Origin: Betaproteobacteria bacterium Ga0077540
GTDB lineage: Bacteria; Pseudomonadota; Gammaproteobacteria; Burkholderiales; Methylophilaceae
Length of the DNA: 64,000 nucleotides
NCBI GenBank assembly: GCA_001464125.1
Contig: LNEP01000011.1
Span: 62,001-126,000, forward strand
Reading direction: 5' to 3'
Positions 63,491 through 64,000 of the stretch are shown in pieces. The number at the start of each line of letters is the position of its first letter. The first letter of the stretch is position 1. The position numbers were made by a program, and so were the translations under genes. Under the pieces are notes generated by a model, which did not search any database, had not been told where the DNA came from, and worked only from the letters and a program-made list of their open reading frames with translations.

Positions 63491-64000
63491 TTACTCGTTA
63501 GCAAACACGTTGCCTAGTTTATCCATATCTTCAAGTGCTCTGCCACAGCCGCGAGCTACGCAGGTCAGCGGATCTTCCGCCACAATTACTGGTAGGCCGG
63601 TTTCTTCCATCAGCAATCTGTCCAAGTCGCGCAGTAATGCGCCGCCGCCGGTCAACACCATGCCTTTTTCGGCAATATCTGCACCCAACTCTGGCGGCGT
63701 TTGCTCCAAGGCAGATTTCACTGCGCCAACGATAGAGTTTAGTGGCTCGGTGAGCGCTTCTAAGATTTCATTGCTTGAGATAGTGAACTTACGTGGTAAA
63801 CCTTCTGCCAAGTTGCGGCCTGTGACTTCCATTTCCAAGACTTCTGAACCCGGGAAAGCAGAGCCGATTTTTTTCTTGATGGCCTCTGCGGTAGGCTCAG
63901 AGATTTGCATGCCATAGTTCCGGCGAATGTAATCAATAATGGCTTGGTCAAACTTGTCACCGCCCACACGTTCAGATTTAGCGTAAACGATGCCACCTAG
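63491..64000 (-). CDS. mreB: Rod shape-determining protein MreB (N-terminal part missing)
   Basis: The frame is open to the right edge; the window holds the last 169 residues of about 347. [20 protein letters not shown] then [20 protein letters not shown], and later [17 protein letters not shown] with [18 protein letters not shown], are typical of the actin-like MreB ATPase fold (ATP-binding GG and adenine motifs). It heads the mreBCD-mrdA-rodA cluster. Confidence 0.97.
   Translation of the reverse strand, partial: LGGIVYAKSERVGGDKFDQAIIDYIRRNYGMQISEPTAEAIKKKIGSAFPGSEVLEMEVTGRNLAEGLPRKFTISSNEILEALTEPLNSIVGAVKSALEQTPPELGADIAEKGMVLTGGGALLRDLDRLLMEETGLPVIVAEDPLTCVARGCGRALEDMDKLGNVFANE

Noticed and set aside
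1-64000. tRNA or rRNA genes, insertion sequences, prophage, CRISPR arrays
   Set aside because: No cloverleaf-type sequences, rRNA stretches, transposase or integrase frames, or regularly spaced repeats were seen, though short tRNAs can be missed by eye.

Overview
The window reads as chromosomal DNA of an obligate or near-obligate methylotroph of the Betaproteobacteria, most likely family Methylophilaceae (Methylotenera/Methylophilus type). This is inferred from a pqqA peptide gene, a formaldehyde-activating enzyme (fae), 6-phosphogluconate dehydrogenase, purU, a beta-proteobacterial mreBCD-mrdA-rodA-rlpA-dac-lipB-lipA gene order and a moderate G+C content. No rRNA, tRNA, insertion sequence, phage or CRISPR array was seen. 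Coding density is high, and both window ends cut genes (a tolC-like gene on the left, mreB on the right).

Region 1 (1-9952) is the least ordinary part. A TolC-like outer-membrane factor is followed by a cysteine-free ArsR-type regulator with an inverted-repeat operator over its start codon. Then come the lysophospholipid repair pair aas-lplT, a membrane fatty-acid hydroxylase, a two-domain protein joining a ketoacyl synthase III to a heme-oxygenase-like diiron domain, a secreted phospholipase D-family protein and a protein of unknown family. The spacing suggests one or two transcripts for making or remodelling an unusual lipid. Region 2 (10011-14470) holds an LtaS-like phosphotransferase, a kinase-like protein with a degenerate glycosidase-like front half, and an isolated pqqA with a strong ribosome site and terminator.

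Region 3 (14541-30000) is mixed housekeeping: mltA-apaG, thiSG, a small orphan gene between hairpins, gnd, a dienelactone-hydrolase-like enzyme, a protease-TPR fusion, sua5/tsaC, fae, a cupin, head-to-head alkB and alkA-type DNA repair genes, a deacetylase-like secreted protein, an MFS exporter, DUF4186 and lrgAB. Region 4 (30155-43146) has metH, a periplasmic beta-carbonic anhydrase, mpl, a TonB protein, a thioredoxin-fold ferredoxin, HIT, nadA, nudB, ispH, purU, lysA and the short lipoprotein gene lptM.

Region 5 (43375-50553) is a type IV minor-pilin operon, pilE-fimT-pilV-pilW-pilX-pilY1, closed by a strong terminator. Region 6 (50605-64000, all minus strand) is gshA-gshB-apbE-NusGII-Gx, a glutathione operon continuing into a flavinylation module, and then the cell-shape and lipoate cluster mreB-mreC-mreD-mrdA-rodA-rlpA-dac-ybeD-lipB-lipA.

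All identifications come from reading translated sequence and motifs. No database search was run, and comparisons with named families rest on recall.
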